From: Strix aluco
Taxonomy: Eukaryota > Chordata > Aves > Strigiformes > Strigidae
Assembly: GCF_031877795.1 (NCBI RefSeq)
Contig: NC_133970.1
Span: 45,449,287 to 45,513,286 of the forward strand
DNA: 64,000 nucleotides
Direction: 5' to 3'
Below are positions 35,501 through 47,500 of the stretch, piece after piece. A program made the translations under genes and the position numbers. Every line of letters starts with the position of its first letter. The stretch's first letter is position 1. Below the pieces are notes generated by a model. That model did not search any database. It saw nothing but the letters and a program-made list of their open reading frames with translations, and was not told where the DNA came from.

Positions 35501-38500
35501 GTGAGCCCCTGGTCCCACATGTGAGTTGTTCTTGCCCCATTCTGACATGTCAAGCTTTTGTCATGCCCTGTATCAGGAGCCTTGCTCTTAACTCTGGGAC
35601 CGGGATGTTATTGCAGGGAGTGAGTTCCTTAAATTAAGCACTGCTAAAGCATAGTGCTGCTTGCCTAAATTATTTTTTGAGAGCTGCTCCAATTGTACTA
35701 TCTTGTTTTCATTTCAGTGACTTGCCCTTATGCTGGTATGTGCGAAACACCTCAGTGTTCATTTTCAAAGTGTATATACAAGACCACTGACAACATGCAT
35801 GTGTGCACTGGGGCTTGACTGTGGTGTTGCTCCATAGTCTAGGACAGTACTGGTATGACATCTAAGCTGAATTATTCTGCCAAAACCCATCCCTGAACAC
35901 ACATTTTAGTGGATGAATTCACTTTGAGACCATCTTGTCATTTTTATATATGTGTCATTTTTATAAATTACACAATCCTGAGCTTTGTTTTATTTTATTC
36001 CTGTTACTTATAGGAGCTTCAGTTTATCCACAGAGACCAAATACTGCCCTATGACTCAAGCTTTTTCCCTTGGCTAGATGAAGAAATAGTCAGAGATTAG
36101 TGGAATAGTCTAAGAACAAAACCAAATATACAGGCATATGTTTGTGTGAAACTTTTGAACAGTAAGTGGGTAAAAATAGTATTTACAAAATTTGAATGGA
36201 CTAAAAAACCAATCCCCTTCAAAGCCTAAATAAATTAGCTAAGTAATACTGTAGTATAAAATGTTCTGCAGTCTAAAAGGAACAGGAGCTGTCAACATAA
36301 TCAGATTCTCACTGCTGAATGCCTAGTACATATATATGCCAGCATCCATGTATCTTAAGAGGATGAACAACAATCCTCAAAATAGTTTCTAGTCCCCCAG
36401 ATTTGAAAAAAAAAATTGAAGTACTCTATTTTTTCAAGCTACAAGTACATAAAATCTGTCAAAAACTCTCTACCTTGGTTGTTTGGACAACAGGATTAAG
36501 ATCACTGTTACAGCCAGCCCACATGCTCCGAAGATAACAACTAAGAACCACGGAAACTCAATTTCTGAAACAACAGAACAAAAAGATGTTAGCAGGAATC
36601 TGCATCTCTGTTGCATCTTTAATTTCAACCTTCTCTTCTACTGCCTGAGGATTCCAAACTCATAAAAACTGATAGGAAAATTTTTGGTTACTTAAATGTG
36701 GAAGTTCTGTGTTAAGCAGAAATAAAAATACCCTTTTGGTCTCAACAGTTTCCATATTGCATTTGTGAGTCCACTGAGACTCCTTGCAAAGACAGACTGA
36801 GTTTTTTAATATAAAGATCTTAGTACAGACAATATATGTAACAAAACAAGCCACAAGGAATGTTCTGCCTGCTTGAAACATGCTACCACTAGTCCTGACG
36901 GCATATAATGCCACAAACCATGTTGCTGCTTGTTTGCCCAAGCTGAGAGAACATTATTAATAGCATGCTAAATCATAGACAAACTAGTCTTCTCTCACAG
37001 AAACTAAAATATGGTGGTGTCAAAAAGCATACTACTCTTTCTAGAGGCTGAACATTATGTTGTGAATTACCAATTGCAAAGAAAAAAAGAAAAAATATTT
37101 CTTCCTTTTATTTATTTTGCAGGTGGCTACAAAGAGAATTTAGGTCATTGAGAAATGTGATTTGGTAGGATTGAATAACAAGATAAATGAAACGTTTTAT
37201 CTTTTAAATACTGCCAATTCCATCATACTTAAGCTGACACTGTAGAATACAAATTACAGAGAAATATATTCTGGCTATAGCCTTAGATTCTTATCATTTG
37301 TTCCCAATTTTAAGTTTTCTATACAAACTTCTCTACAACTCAGAATTATACAGCAGGTATGTTTACTCCGGCGCCGGGGTGCAAGGGGATTTCTCCACAA
37401 AGCTTGCACACCCACAGCACACTTTACCAAAAACTTATTGAGTGTGGCTATACATATTCATTGGATTACATAACAGACATACATATGCATGAGTAAGGCT
37501 GGGTTAGTTCTAGAGGCTGGTGTCAGCAGTTTATGTTCTCTTTGCACCTGCGCATTGCCTCCTGGGGGGCATCTTCGGGGGGCTTTGGGAGGAAGGCTCA
37601 CAGTCCTCCTCACCTTGTACTTTTCCCTGGAGCATGCGCAGATTCTCTTGGCCAATTTCTTGAATAACAAGAGTGGTTCCAGCTGGTTTACCACCTCTAT
37701 CTTATCTAAAAGCACCAGTATATCAATTTCTACCGCCCATATATGGCTATCTATCCACTATAAAGACTAAACTTGCTAGAACACATCTGCTTTCCAAGGA
37801 CATGTCTCTTATTTTTGCTGAACGCTGTAGTTCTTGGTAGGTTTCCACAGAAAACTGCTTTGTTTTGATGAACACAGTAGCAGCAGCCCTTGGTAAGCTT
37901 CCACAGAACAGTCAGGGCAAGCAGGATTATTAAGCAATATTCAGAAATCATTATAAGTTGCTATAACTAAATAAGTTGCAAAGCAGGTGATCATTTCCCT
38001 GTATCATGAGAATGCTTTAGGAAAAGGCACTGTCTCATTCTTTTAATAGAAAAAAATGTGGTGCTCAATGGCTATTTCTTCTTCTGTCTTTAATAGTACG
38101 TTAAAAAAACAAGTACAAAACAGAAGCAAGAATCAGAAAAACTCTGTCCTTAATAGTATTGGGCAGATCAGTAAAGCACATCATTCTGGTAACAAACTTA
38201 GCCAGCAGTATAACACTTTAATGGAAGTGACAATTCTCTTCACTACTGGAGCGCTCAGTTTACACAATGAAACATGAGATTTAACTGTATAGGCTCTATA
38301 GGATGTGCAACAGCAGTTATTACTTCTGATTCTTAAAGCTATCTGTATTTTTGCTCTCTTATGAACTGGAAAAGTCTTACTGAGTTTATGTCTGAACTTG
38401 TATATGGAATTTGTACACTCTCAATCTCACCAAATGATTATATGCAATGGTTATAAATAAGTGCAGCAAAGTGTTTTTACCTTCAGCACAACGAACAAAT

Positions 38501-41500
38501 TCAACATCTGTTTGATGAAAAGATACATAAAGGATTTCACTAAACTCCCCAAATTTTTCAGAGGTATGTTGTCTTGATCGGACTCGTATCTCATAATCTC
38601 TTCCCATCTTCAGCGAGTACAGTGGAATCATTGTTGAGAGCCTAGGTTCTAACTGTAAAGACAGAAGGACTGTCATTTAAGTTGTACTGACAATTATACA
38701 CTGATTCTTGATTTCAGAAATAAACATTTTACTACTTGGAACTATAAGGATACCATGAAAAGAGTTCAGAGAAAATTCACACCATTTACTTTCAACTTAC
38801 CAGCCATCAGGCTTTGCTGTGATTCAGGGGACTAAAAGCAGAAAATCCAAGCTCTCTGTAAATGCAGTCAGTGAAGAAAGGCAGCTGCTCCCAATTACAT
38901 GCCATAAGTAGGTGGTATGAATATCTCCCATTGATATTATGAAGTTGTAAATCCTTTTTACTGTTCTAACACATTACTGACTTCACAGTGCCAAAAACCT
39001 TGTTGAAATAACATGGAAGTCTTAAAACTAGTGCAATATCCATTACAGAATTAATTTCAAGAAGAAAAATTATTTAAAGGCCTTCTAACCTGTATTGTAT
39101 CTTACAAATGTATTTATTTGGGGAAGACTGCATAGCTCCCAAAATCTTCAACCATATATAAAATGTGATAATGGTGACTCTGGGAGAGCTGGCATCAGAT
39201 TGTCGGTCTTGAGACTTCTATATTAAGTATTAACTGCAACATATGTAGATACTGCTGTATATCAAACTATGTAGGAAGTCACATTGGAGGTCTTAATATG
39301 TGAAATCTCTCTCTTCTATTGCTCCTCTAAGAATATGTATTTTTCTATTATATTTTAGCTCCCACAGCCCAACACAAGTATATAAAAATAAGGAAAATGC
39401 ACAAAATAGAAATGCATGTAGCAGATGTTATATTGTACTTTTACTTCAGAATCAAGTATGATACTGGCAAAACTCATCATGGGCTAAGAATTAAAACACC
39501 TGGAAAACAACATTCATTGGGGATTTGAAAGAAGCTTGAACAATACAATCCTATAATCACTGTAGCTGCATAATCTAAACTTGAAAACATTCTGTTGGTA
39601 GCTATGATCTGTGGAGTTCTCATGATCCCTGGTGGCTCCAGACTCAAGTGTTCTGAGAACTAACCAGTCAGATTTCGGAGGTGGCAGTGATTCCAGACAG
39701 ATTGCTTTTCTCTGCTAGTGGTTAAGCACAAGATCCTGGAGAACCATAGCTCTACATCAGAGTGTTTTAACATGTGAAGATAATCCAGTTGGAAAGTGTT
39801 GGGAAGGGCATACAATCTATACTAGTTCAGTTTACTTATTTTGTGCTATGAAGCCACAAAGAAATGGTACACTAAAGTTTTACAGTATATAATTTAACTA
39901 TTTTTTTTTCTGAAATAATTAGTGTAAATTCTTAGGAGAGGGATACTGGACCACACAAAATTTTATGTACCCCAAATAATGGTGGCACTTGAAAAAGGCA
40001 GTATGCAGGCCAAAATAGAGCCCTGAAAAAGATGAAGTAGAATTACTTTAGCTGCACACCTGAAATTACAAGAGTTGCTAAAGAGGAGATAATTGATTAA
40101 TGGGCAGGATGTCTCTAGTCCATCAGTGGACTAACAAAACTTTATGTAAGACACCTGGATGGAGCAAGATGTATAGACTGGGGAAGGTACAGCATGAACT
40201 AAATAGATGAATAGCATTTGTGATATGAATTAAATCAATTAAAAACCATATGAGAGAGACATGATAAAAGATAACTAATAAAAATGCATGACAGCATATA
40301 GAAAACTCATTTAAAGTACGTGAAGGGGAGCTTGGAACCAGACCGCTGGGTTGCTGGACTTACTGCAGGCTGTTCAGTTAGTGTACAAAGTGATGCTTGT
40401 GATTGCCTTACTAAAGAAACATGTGACAAACCTGCTGTCATGCTGAGCTGTGTGACTGTGCTGCCTGTGTGAGTCTGGCCCTATAAGAGGGGGTTAAAAC
40501 AGACTGTGAAGCAACTGTTTGTCACTAGTCAGCTGGAGCTGCCAGGATGCTGAGAGTGCTCTCTGGGACAGGGGCACCAGAGGCAGAAGCTGGCCCAAGC
40601 ACGACAAGCGACACAGCAACCAAGGCAATGGCTTTCACCATCTTTAACAGAAAAATAGTGAAAATCATGAGATGGGCAGTACCAAGGAAAGGTTCAGAGA
40701 TACCCTGGGGAAGGCATAGCACAGGGTTGGGCACCCATACAACACAGTATACCACATGGAGATATTAGGCTGTATATCTAATGCAGTGTATGGAGATGAG
40801 TTTCGCTTCCAAACTAGTAAACCCTGTATGTCAGCCACGGTGCTGTATGGACACAACGATGGTGTTCGGCCCTGGAGTTAGTACTCTATGCTTCCTTGCC
40901 CTAAGCACACTTCACTGAAGTGTGAAATGGACCTTTTCCATCAGAAATTCAACAAGATAACAAGAGCCAGCAGAGTTCTCCCTGGTCCAGCCCTCTTCAC
41001 TGAGGACTGAGCTGTGATCACCAATTTCATCCCATATCAGGGCTTGTTGGTTTGTTGTTTTTTTTTAATAAGTCAAAAGATCAGCCCAATTTAAAATACG
41101 ATAAATAAAGGAAAATTAGACTTTCAAGATACCCTATCATGCATACATTTTTAGGCACTTCATAGTTACACACTTCACTACTAAGTCATCATTCTTCACT
41201 ACTGCTCAGATGGTGTGTATTTTCACACCTTATTTGAAAAAACACAGCAGCCTCACAAGGTCTGTATAGCTATTGCTAATCATGACTAGTAAACTTGGAT
41301 AGACATAAGAGTGGACAAAATTTTAATCTAGTGAATGTAATGGGCAACACTTCAAGATAAGAGTAGAATTTAAAAAAATACACAGCAAGGAGCTACTAAC
41401 AATGATGAAAGTTTTTCAAACTGTGAGACAGATTAAATTTGGCTCTATCTCATAAACAGCCAATATCTGAGGGTGGGGATTTTATTGTTTTTAGGAAGTT

Positions 41501-44500
41501 TCTCAGAAAATAATTTTGAACCTCTTATCACTATGACTTATTGTTATAACACTTTACTTGTAGGGAGTGGCGTTCGGAAGATCTCGTGATGTACGGAAGG
41601 AATAGCTGTAGCCCTCCCTTGTTACGAGGTAAGGTGATGGATAGGCTTGTAATGTTAAGGGCACACCCACGAAGGAGGTGCTTGGTGAACGTATATAGGT
41701 GAGATACACAGTTTAATAAACGGACATTTTGTATCCATCATATTGGTGTTTGTACTGATGTCCCCGTGAAGGTCTTAACCTCCTGCAGCATTAGTCTGCG
41801 ATCTGAGCGCCACTGACATGTGGATTGGCAGGTTTAATGAGGCAGGCTAATTGTGGTGTTGCAGTATTAGTCTCTGCGACCTGAGCGCCACTGACACGTG
41901 GAGAGGCAGGTTCAAAGAGGCAGAGCTAACAGCAACAAATGGTGACCCCGATGTGATTTACGACATGATTCCGGGAAGAGATAAGCTGTGGCAGTCAGCG
42001 GTGCACAGCAGGAGGTGAGGAGCTCTACGCAGGACGGGAGACTCCATGGCGCGCCATAGATGTCACAGTTAAGGTACTGAAACAGACTTCTATGAAGTTG
42101 AGAACATTAAAAGCAATGCTACAAAGATTGATAAGGCTCGGCGTTTTAGCAGAGCCGATAGACTGTATGAAGCCAGAGCTCTGGCCGCAAATAGAGGCAG
42201 AGTTAGCAGAGCAGGCGAAATTAGGAAAGCCGGAGCATTTAATGGCTTGGGGGCAGGCAAATGCGATGATGAAAGCTACCCTGGAGGAGCACTCAGCGAG
42301 CTCCGACGATGGGGAGGGGGAAACCGAGGTGCGTAGGGGAGAACTAGCAGAAAAATGGAAGGCAGACATGCAGCGTTGGGGGGCGGAGATGTGGGAGGCA
42401 TTGGCCTGTCAACCTTGCACAGCCTGTGAGAAAGTGCTAGGCTTTGATGAAAAACAGGCCTTGGAAGAAAGATAAGAGGCTGTTGAGCTATGCCAAGGTG
42501 GCAGGGAAAAACAACAGACAGCTGCAACACTAAACTGTGGAAAAGTACTGAACTGCGAGAAGATGCTACCGTGAGAACAGCGCGTGATCAAGAGGGTGAT
42601 TGGCCTGCAAGCGCAGAGTTGACGGCGGCGGCCCTGGGCCTTCCCAAGCCCCCCCCTCCAACGCCAGAAGCGGCAGTTTTTACAGAAGATGCTGATGCTG
42701 GAATGCGACGTCCCTTGTCTGCCAAGACCACATAATCAATAAGCAATGGCTTTATATATTCTTAACAGTGTTTTGATGTTTGCAGCGTTTATCATTTTAT
42801 GTTGTGTGAGTAATAAGTGTAAGAGACCTCCTTGTGTGATTGTTTTGCGTGCATGAGACGCAGCCCAGCGGCAGCTGCGGAGTGTGGAGTTCTCTGACAG
42901 AGCACCTTAGTGCCCGCCTGCTGGGTCACTGGTGTTGCCTGTTTGTTTGGGCTGAGTGTTTGAAGTGTCACAGGTGAAATATCTCCTCTAGCAGGAGGCA
43001 GTAATTCTGTATTAATTGTTGTCTTGAAGTTAGGTGCATACTCTGTGGGTAGTGCACCCTTGTACCATCTATCTAAGAAGGGTATTGTCATAAAAATCAT
43101 CTACAACCTTACAGGGGTTGTTCGTTTCACCAGAGGTCAGACTTACTCAGCTTCTTTATTTTACTACAGCTGGGGTGACTCAGGATTTGGACCAGCACGT
43201 ACCCCTCAAACATTTTGAGCTCAGACAGGGAGACAAAGTCGACCTCTGATAAAAAGTAACCTCACTAAAGCCGAAGAATCTGTTGAACTGACAGGCATTT
43301 TACATACTGGTGCGGATGTGACTGTAATATCTGTGAGCTTCAGTAACTCGAGTGCTTTTCAGGGTTGGTGGTCATGCTGTAACATTTCAAAGCAAAGATC
43401 TCATTCATGTAAGGAGCCCAGTAAACTGGGTAGCAAATATTCATCCATTTATATTGGAAACCCCTGCTACATCATGGGGTCGTGACTGTATGGCTCAATG
43501 GGGAACTCAAATTGGATCAAATTTGTCTTAATTGCCACTGCAGCACAGCCCACCCCTAAACCCACCCTGAGACTAACCTGGAAAACAGAATCACCTGTGT
43601 GGGTGGGTCAGTGGCCCTCACCAATGGAACAGTTGTGCCACCTTAATGATTTAATTCAGGAACAATTAAGTGCAGGACATCTCGTACCTACCACCAGTCC
43701 TTAGAACTCACTGGTGTTAATTATTTGAAACAAAAGTGGTAAATGGTGACTTTTACATGATCTCCGACACATTCATGATGCCATGGAGGATATGAGTACA
43801 TTACAGCCAGGCCTGCCCTCCCCAACAATGAGTCCCTGAAACTGGCATCTTGTAATAATTGATCTAAAGGATTGGTATTTACCATTCCCTTGCGTCCAGA
43901 TGATGCAGCTAAATTTACCTTTTCTGTTCCCAGTATTAATGTTAGTGAACCTGCAAGACGGTATCACTGGGTTGTTTTACCATAAGGCATAAAGAATACT
44001 CCCACAATGCAGGTCCCCCAGGCTGTTATCTATCATTATATGGATGACATCCTTATAGCAGCAGAAACACAGGAGATCATGGAAAAGGCTCTTGCTTTAC
44101 CCAAAGACTCAGTATCTCAAATGGGGTGACAAATAGCACCTGAAAAGGTACAGCGATCATCACCATGGCAGTACCTGGAGTGGAGAATTTGTGAACAGAC
44201 TAATGTCCCACAACAGGTTGAACTTAAAACTGATGTTAAGACTTTAAATGATTTACAGAAACTGTTACGAGCTATAAATTGGATACAGCTGTTGTTGGGC
44301 CTAACTAATGATGATCTGCATAGCTTGTTTGATATTTTGCGAGGAGATCCTTCACTGACATCACCCAGAGTACTTACAGAGAAAGCAAAACAAGATCTCC
44401 ACCGGGTAGCTAATGCCATCTCAGAAAGACAAGCATGGTGAGGTGTGCCTGGCTATTCGTATCAACTGATATTATTTAATCCTTCAGGGCAGCCCTATGC

Positions 44501-47500
44501 TCTGCTGTTTCAATGGGATGAAACACTTAGTGACCCTCTTGTTATTATTAAATGGATTTTTTTTTGTCACACCAAATGCACAAGATGGTCACTACTCGTC
44601 CAGAAATGTTTGCCAAACTGATCATGAAAGGTGCCACCAATATTGCGTCACTTCTCGTCGCAGATACCAGATCAACAAGAAGTCCAGGGCAGGGTTCAAG
44701 TCCTGGAAAGTGGTAATTGGGAAGGACCATATCCTTTAATAACCTGGGGAAGAGGTTATGCTTGTATTTTCACAGGTCACAGTCCCGGCGGTTACCAGCA
44801 AGGTGCGTGCAACCACACCTGAGATATGAGAGGAAGCTTTTGGTGGACACTCAGGAGCCAGCGGTGGGTGCTATGGATGCCCCTGTGCCAACAGTTCGCG
44901 ATCTCTTCAGCTGATCATTTAAGCAGAATGGATGGGTAATGCTTGCTGCTGCAATAAGACAAAATATCTCTGTCCTTAATCACACTATGGTTGCCAACCT
45001 TTTTAAGAGAAAATGCTGACAGTAATTGTAACTCCTTGATGAAATATATAAACTTATTAGTTACCAGTAAAAGATGTAGCTTAGATAAAATGTAGTTATT
45101 AATAAGGATGAATTGCTATAAGGATGTGTGTATTTAAGTTCCTTGTTTAGCAGTATCAAGAAACAGGACCCCAAGTGTTTAACCTTATTAGAAACTCCCT
45201 TGGTTTTCCCCCTTGAGTGGTGGCCAGGCTCTGGGTGGAACCCAACAGGAGGATGAGATCAGATGTTTCTGCTCAAAGAAAATTGCCAGTTATTTTGGCC
45301 TGCTGATTTAGATATATGAGGCTGGACCTGCTTGCAGCGATGTTGGATGCCTCACCTACGGATGGACGCATCGCGTAGGATTTCCGGTTTGCGAGGAAGG
45401 GCACTCTAAATTCTCGCTGCATCCAGGGTTCCCCAGCAATTGCGGATCTGAATGTTAGTACCCCATTAAGTGAGTGTGCTATTCCGTATTTTCCTTATTG
45501 TTTATTTTTGTAGTATTTAGTCATATCCCTCAAAGTAGTGAAATTAGCCTACTCTTTTAACTAGTAACTGTAACTGCTGTATTGTTTCTAGCCTTCGTGA
45601 AACTATTTTGAATATACTGCCTTTTTTGAAGTTTCCCTAACCCTTAATTCACAAAGTCTTGAAATAAGTGTTGCAGGTGGTGCTGCAAAACCAAGAAAAG
45701 AGGATGTGGACTCAGACTAACAAATCTGTACAATGGTTAGAGGCCAAAGCAGTCCAAATGGCACTCCAGCAAGAGGCAGAGAATCCTGTTAATATTGTTA
45801 CAGACTCTTTATATGTTTATAAACTTGTACACAAAATGACAACAGTAGGATTTGTGCAGACGGAAGTGTCGACCTTACTTTATGAAGCTCTACAACAGCG
45901 CATAGGGCAGGCCTTTATTACACATGTGAATAGTCACCAATCCCTACCAGGTCCGATTGTAGAAGGCAATCATAAGGCTGACCAAGCGGCACGGGGTGTG
46001 TCATCACTGGACGCCGCAAAGAGTTTACATGCCTTTTTACACCTTGGAGCAAAAGCCTTAGCAAAAACATGTCATATTTCTCTGTCACAAGCAAAAAACA
46101 TAGTGGCACTTTGTCCCTACTGTCAAAAAGGCCCACTGTGGGAGGCAGGTGTCAATCCACGGGATCTCTCTTCCAATCAGATATGGCAAACTGATGTAAC
46201 AACATGTGAATTGTTAAAACCAAATAAGTATCTCATAGTAACCATCGACACCTTTAGCTCTACAATATTAGCCACAATGGCTCGTAAGCAAACAGCCAGA
46301 CACATTATTGTTCATTGGGAGGGCGTTATCGCCTTGTTAGGGAAGCCACAAGAGATCAAAACAGATAACGGCCCTTGTTTTGTTGCTAGACGCACAAAAG
46401 AATGGTGTGCATTGTGGGACATCAAATTAGTACACGGCCTTCCTTATAACAGTCAAGGACAAGCGATAGTGGAACGAGCACATCACCGCGAAGACGTCTG
46501 TTTTCCTCTGGATACAGGGGCAGAATCTTGCTATGTCTTCATCACAGCCACCTTTGTAAAACCAGAATGGTTTGGGTGGCTTGACAACGTGTGGACTTAG
46601 ATTACTAATTAGCTTAGTTGGGATTGGCTCATTTGGGGAATTATTGGAATATGTGGTGTGCTTCTTGCTACTTGTATCGCCTTTACATGTATTAGTGCTG
46701 TAGTTTGTAGATTGTTTAAGAAGGTTAATGTTTTGTTCTTAGATCGACATATGGGTCTTGCTCATCGCCGCTTGGAACAGCGCAATAATGACAATCAATC
46801 AGGAATAACGATGTTATAAAGCATGGGGAGGGGGAAGTGTAGGGAGTGGCGTTCGGAAGATCTCGCGATGTACGGAAGGAATAGCTGTAGCCCTCCCTTG
46901 TTACGAGGTAAGGTGATGGATAGGCTTGTAATGTTAAGGGCACACCCACGAAGGAGGTACTTGGTGAACGTATATAGGTGAGATACACAGTTTAATAAAC
47001 GGACATTTTGTATCCATCATATTGGTGTTTGTACTGATGTCCCCGTGAAGGTCTTAACCTCCTGCAGCATTAGTCTGCGATCTGAGCGCCACTGATATGT
47101 GGATTGGCAGGTTTAATGAGGCAGGCTAATTGCGGTGTTGCAGTGTTAGTCTCTGCGACCTGAGCGCCACTGACACGTGGAGAGGCAGGTTCAAAGAGGC
47201 AGAGCTAACAGCAACATTTACTAATTGATGTTTTAGTCCTCTTTCAATTCATAAGTTATATATTTTCAATTAGTAAATGGATTGAAAAACATGAATTATA
47301 TACATGAAAAATAAAACAAGATAATCCCCAAACCTCTACAAAAATTACAACCAAGTCTAAGTAAGGGGGAGATTTAGTACAATTTAAGTACTATAAATTA
47401 ATTTTTGTATCAGTTATACGTACAAAGCATTATGATATATTTAAGCAAAGATTATCCTTTGTGTATAAAACTAGTAATAACAGTATAACTGGACATCTCT

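Larger units (their letters stand above)
41559..47216 (+). mobile_element. ERVK-like (betaretroviral) provirus, defective
   Basis: A 5.66-kb provirus in GHR intron 6, antisense to GHR. Two 379-bp LTRs are flanked by the perfect 6-bp duplication TTTACT (41553-41558 and 47217-47222). Order inside: tRNA-Trp-like primer site, Gag remnant, dUTPase remnant, protease, reverse transcriptase, a foreign LTR fragment, RNase H, integrase, Env membrane tail, polypurine tract. The dUTPase next to protease and the 6-bp duplication suit a betaretrovirus-like ERVK. Much of gag and nearly all of env are deleted and pol is broken by stops, so it cannot encode a virus. The LTRs differ at only five sites. Confidence 0.92.
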
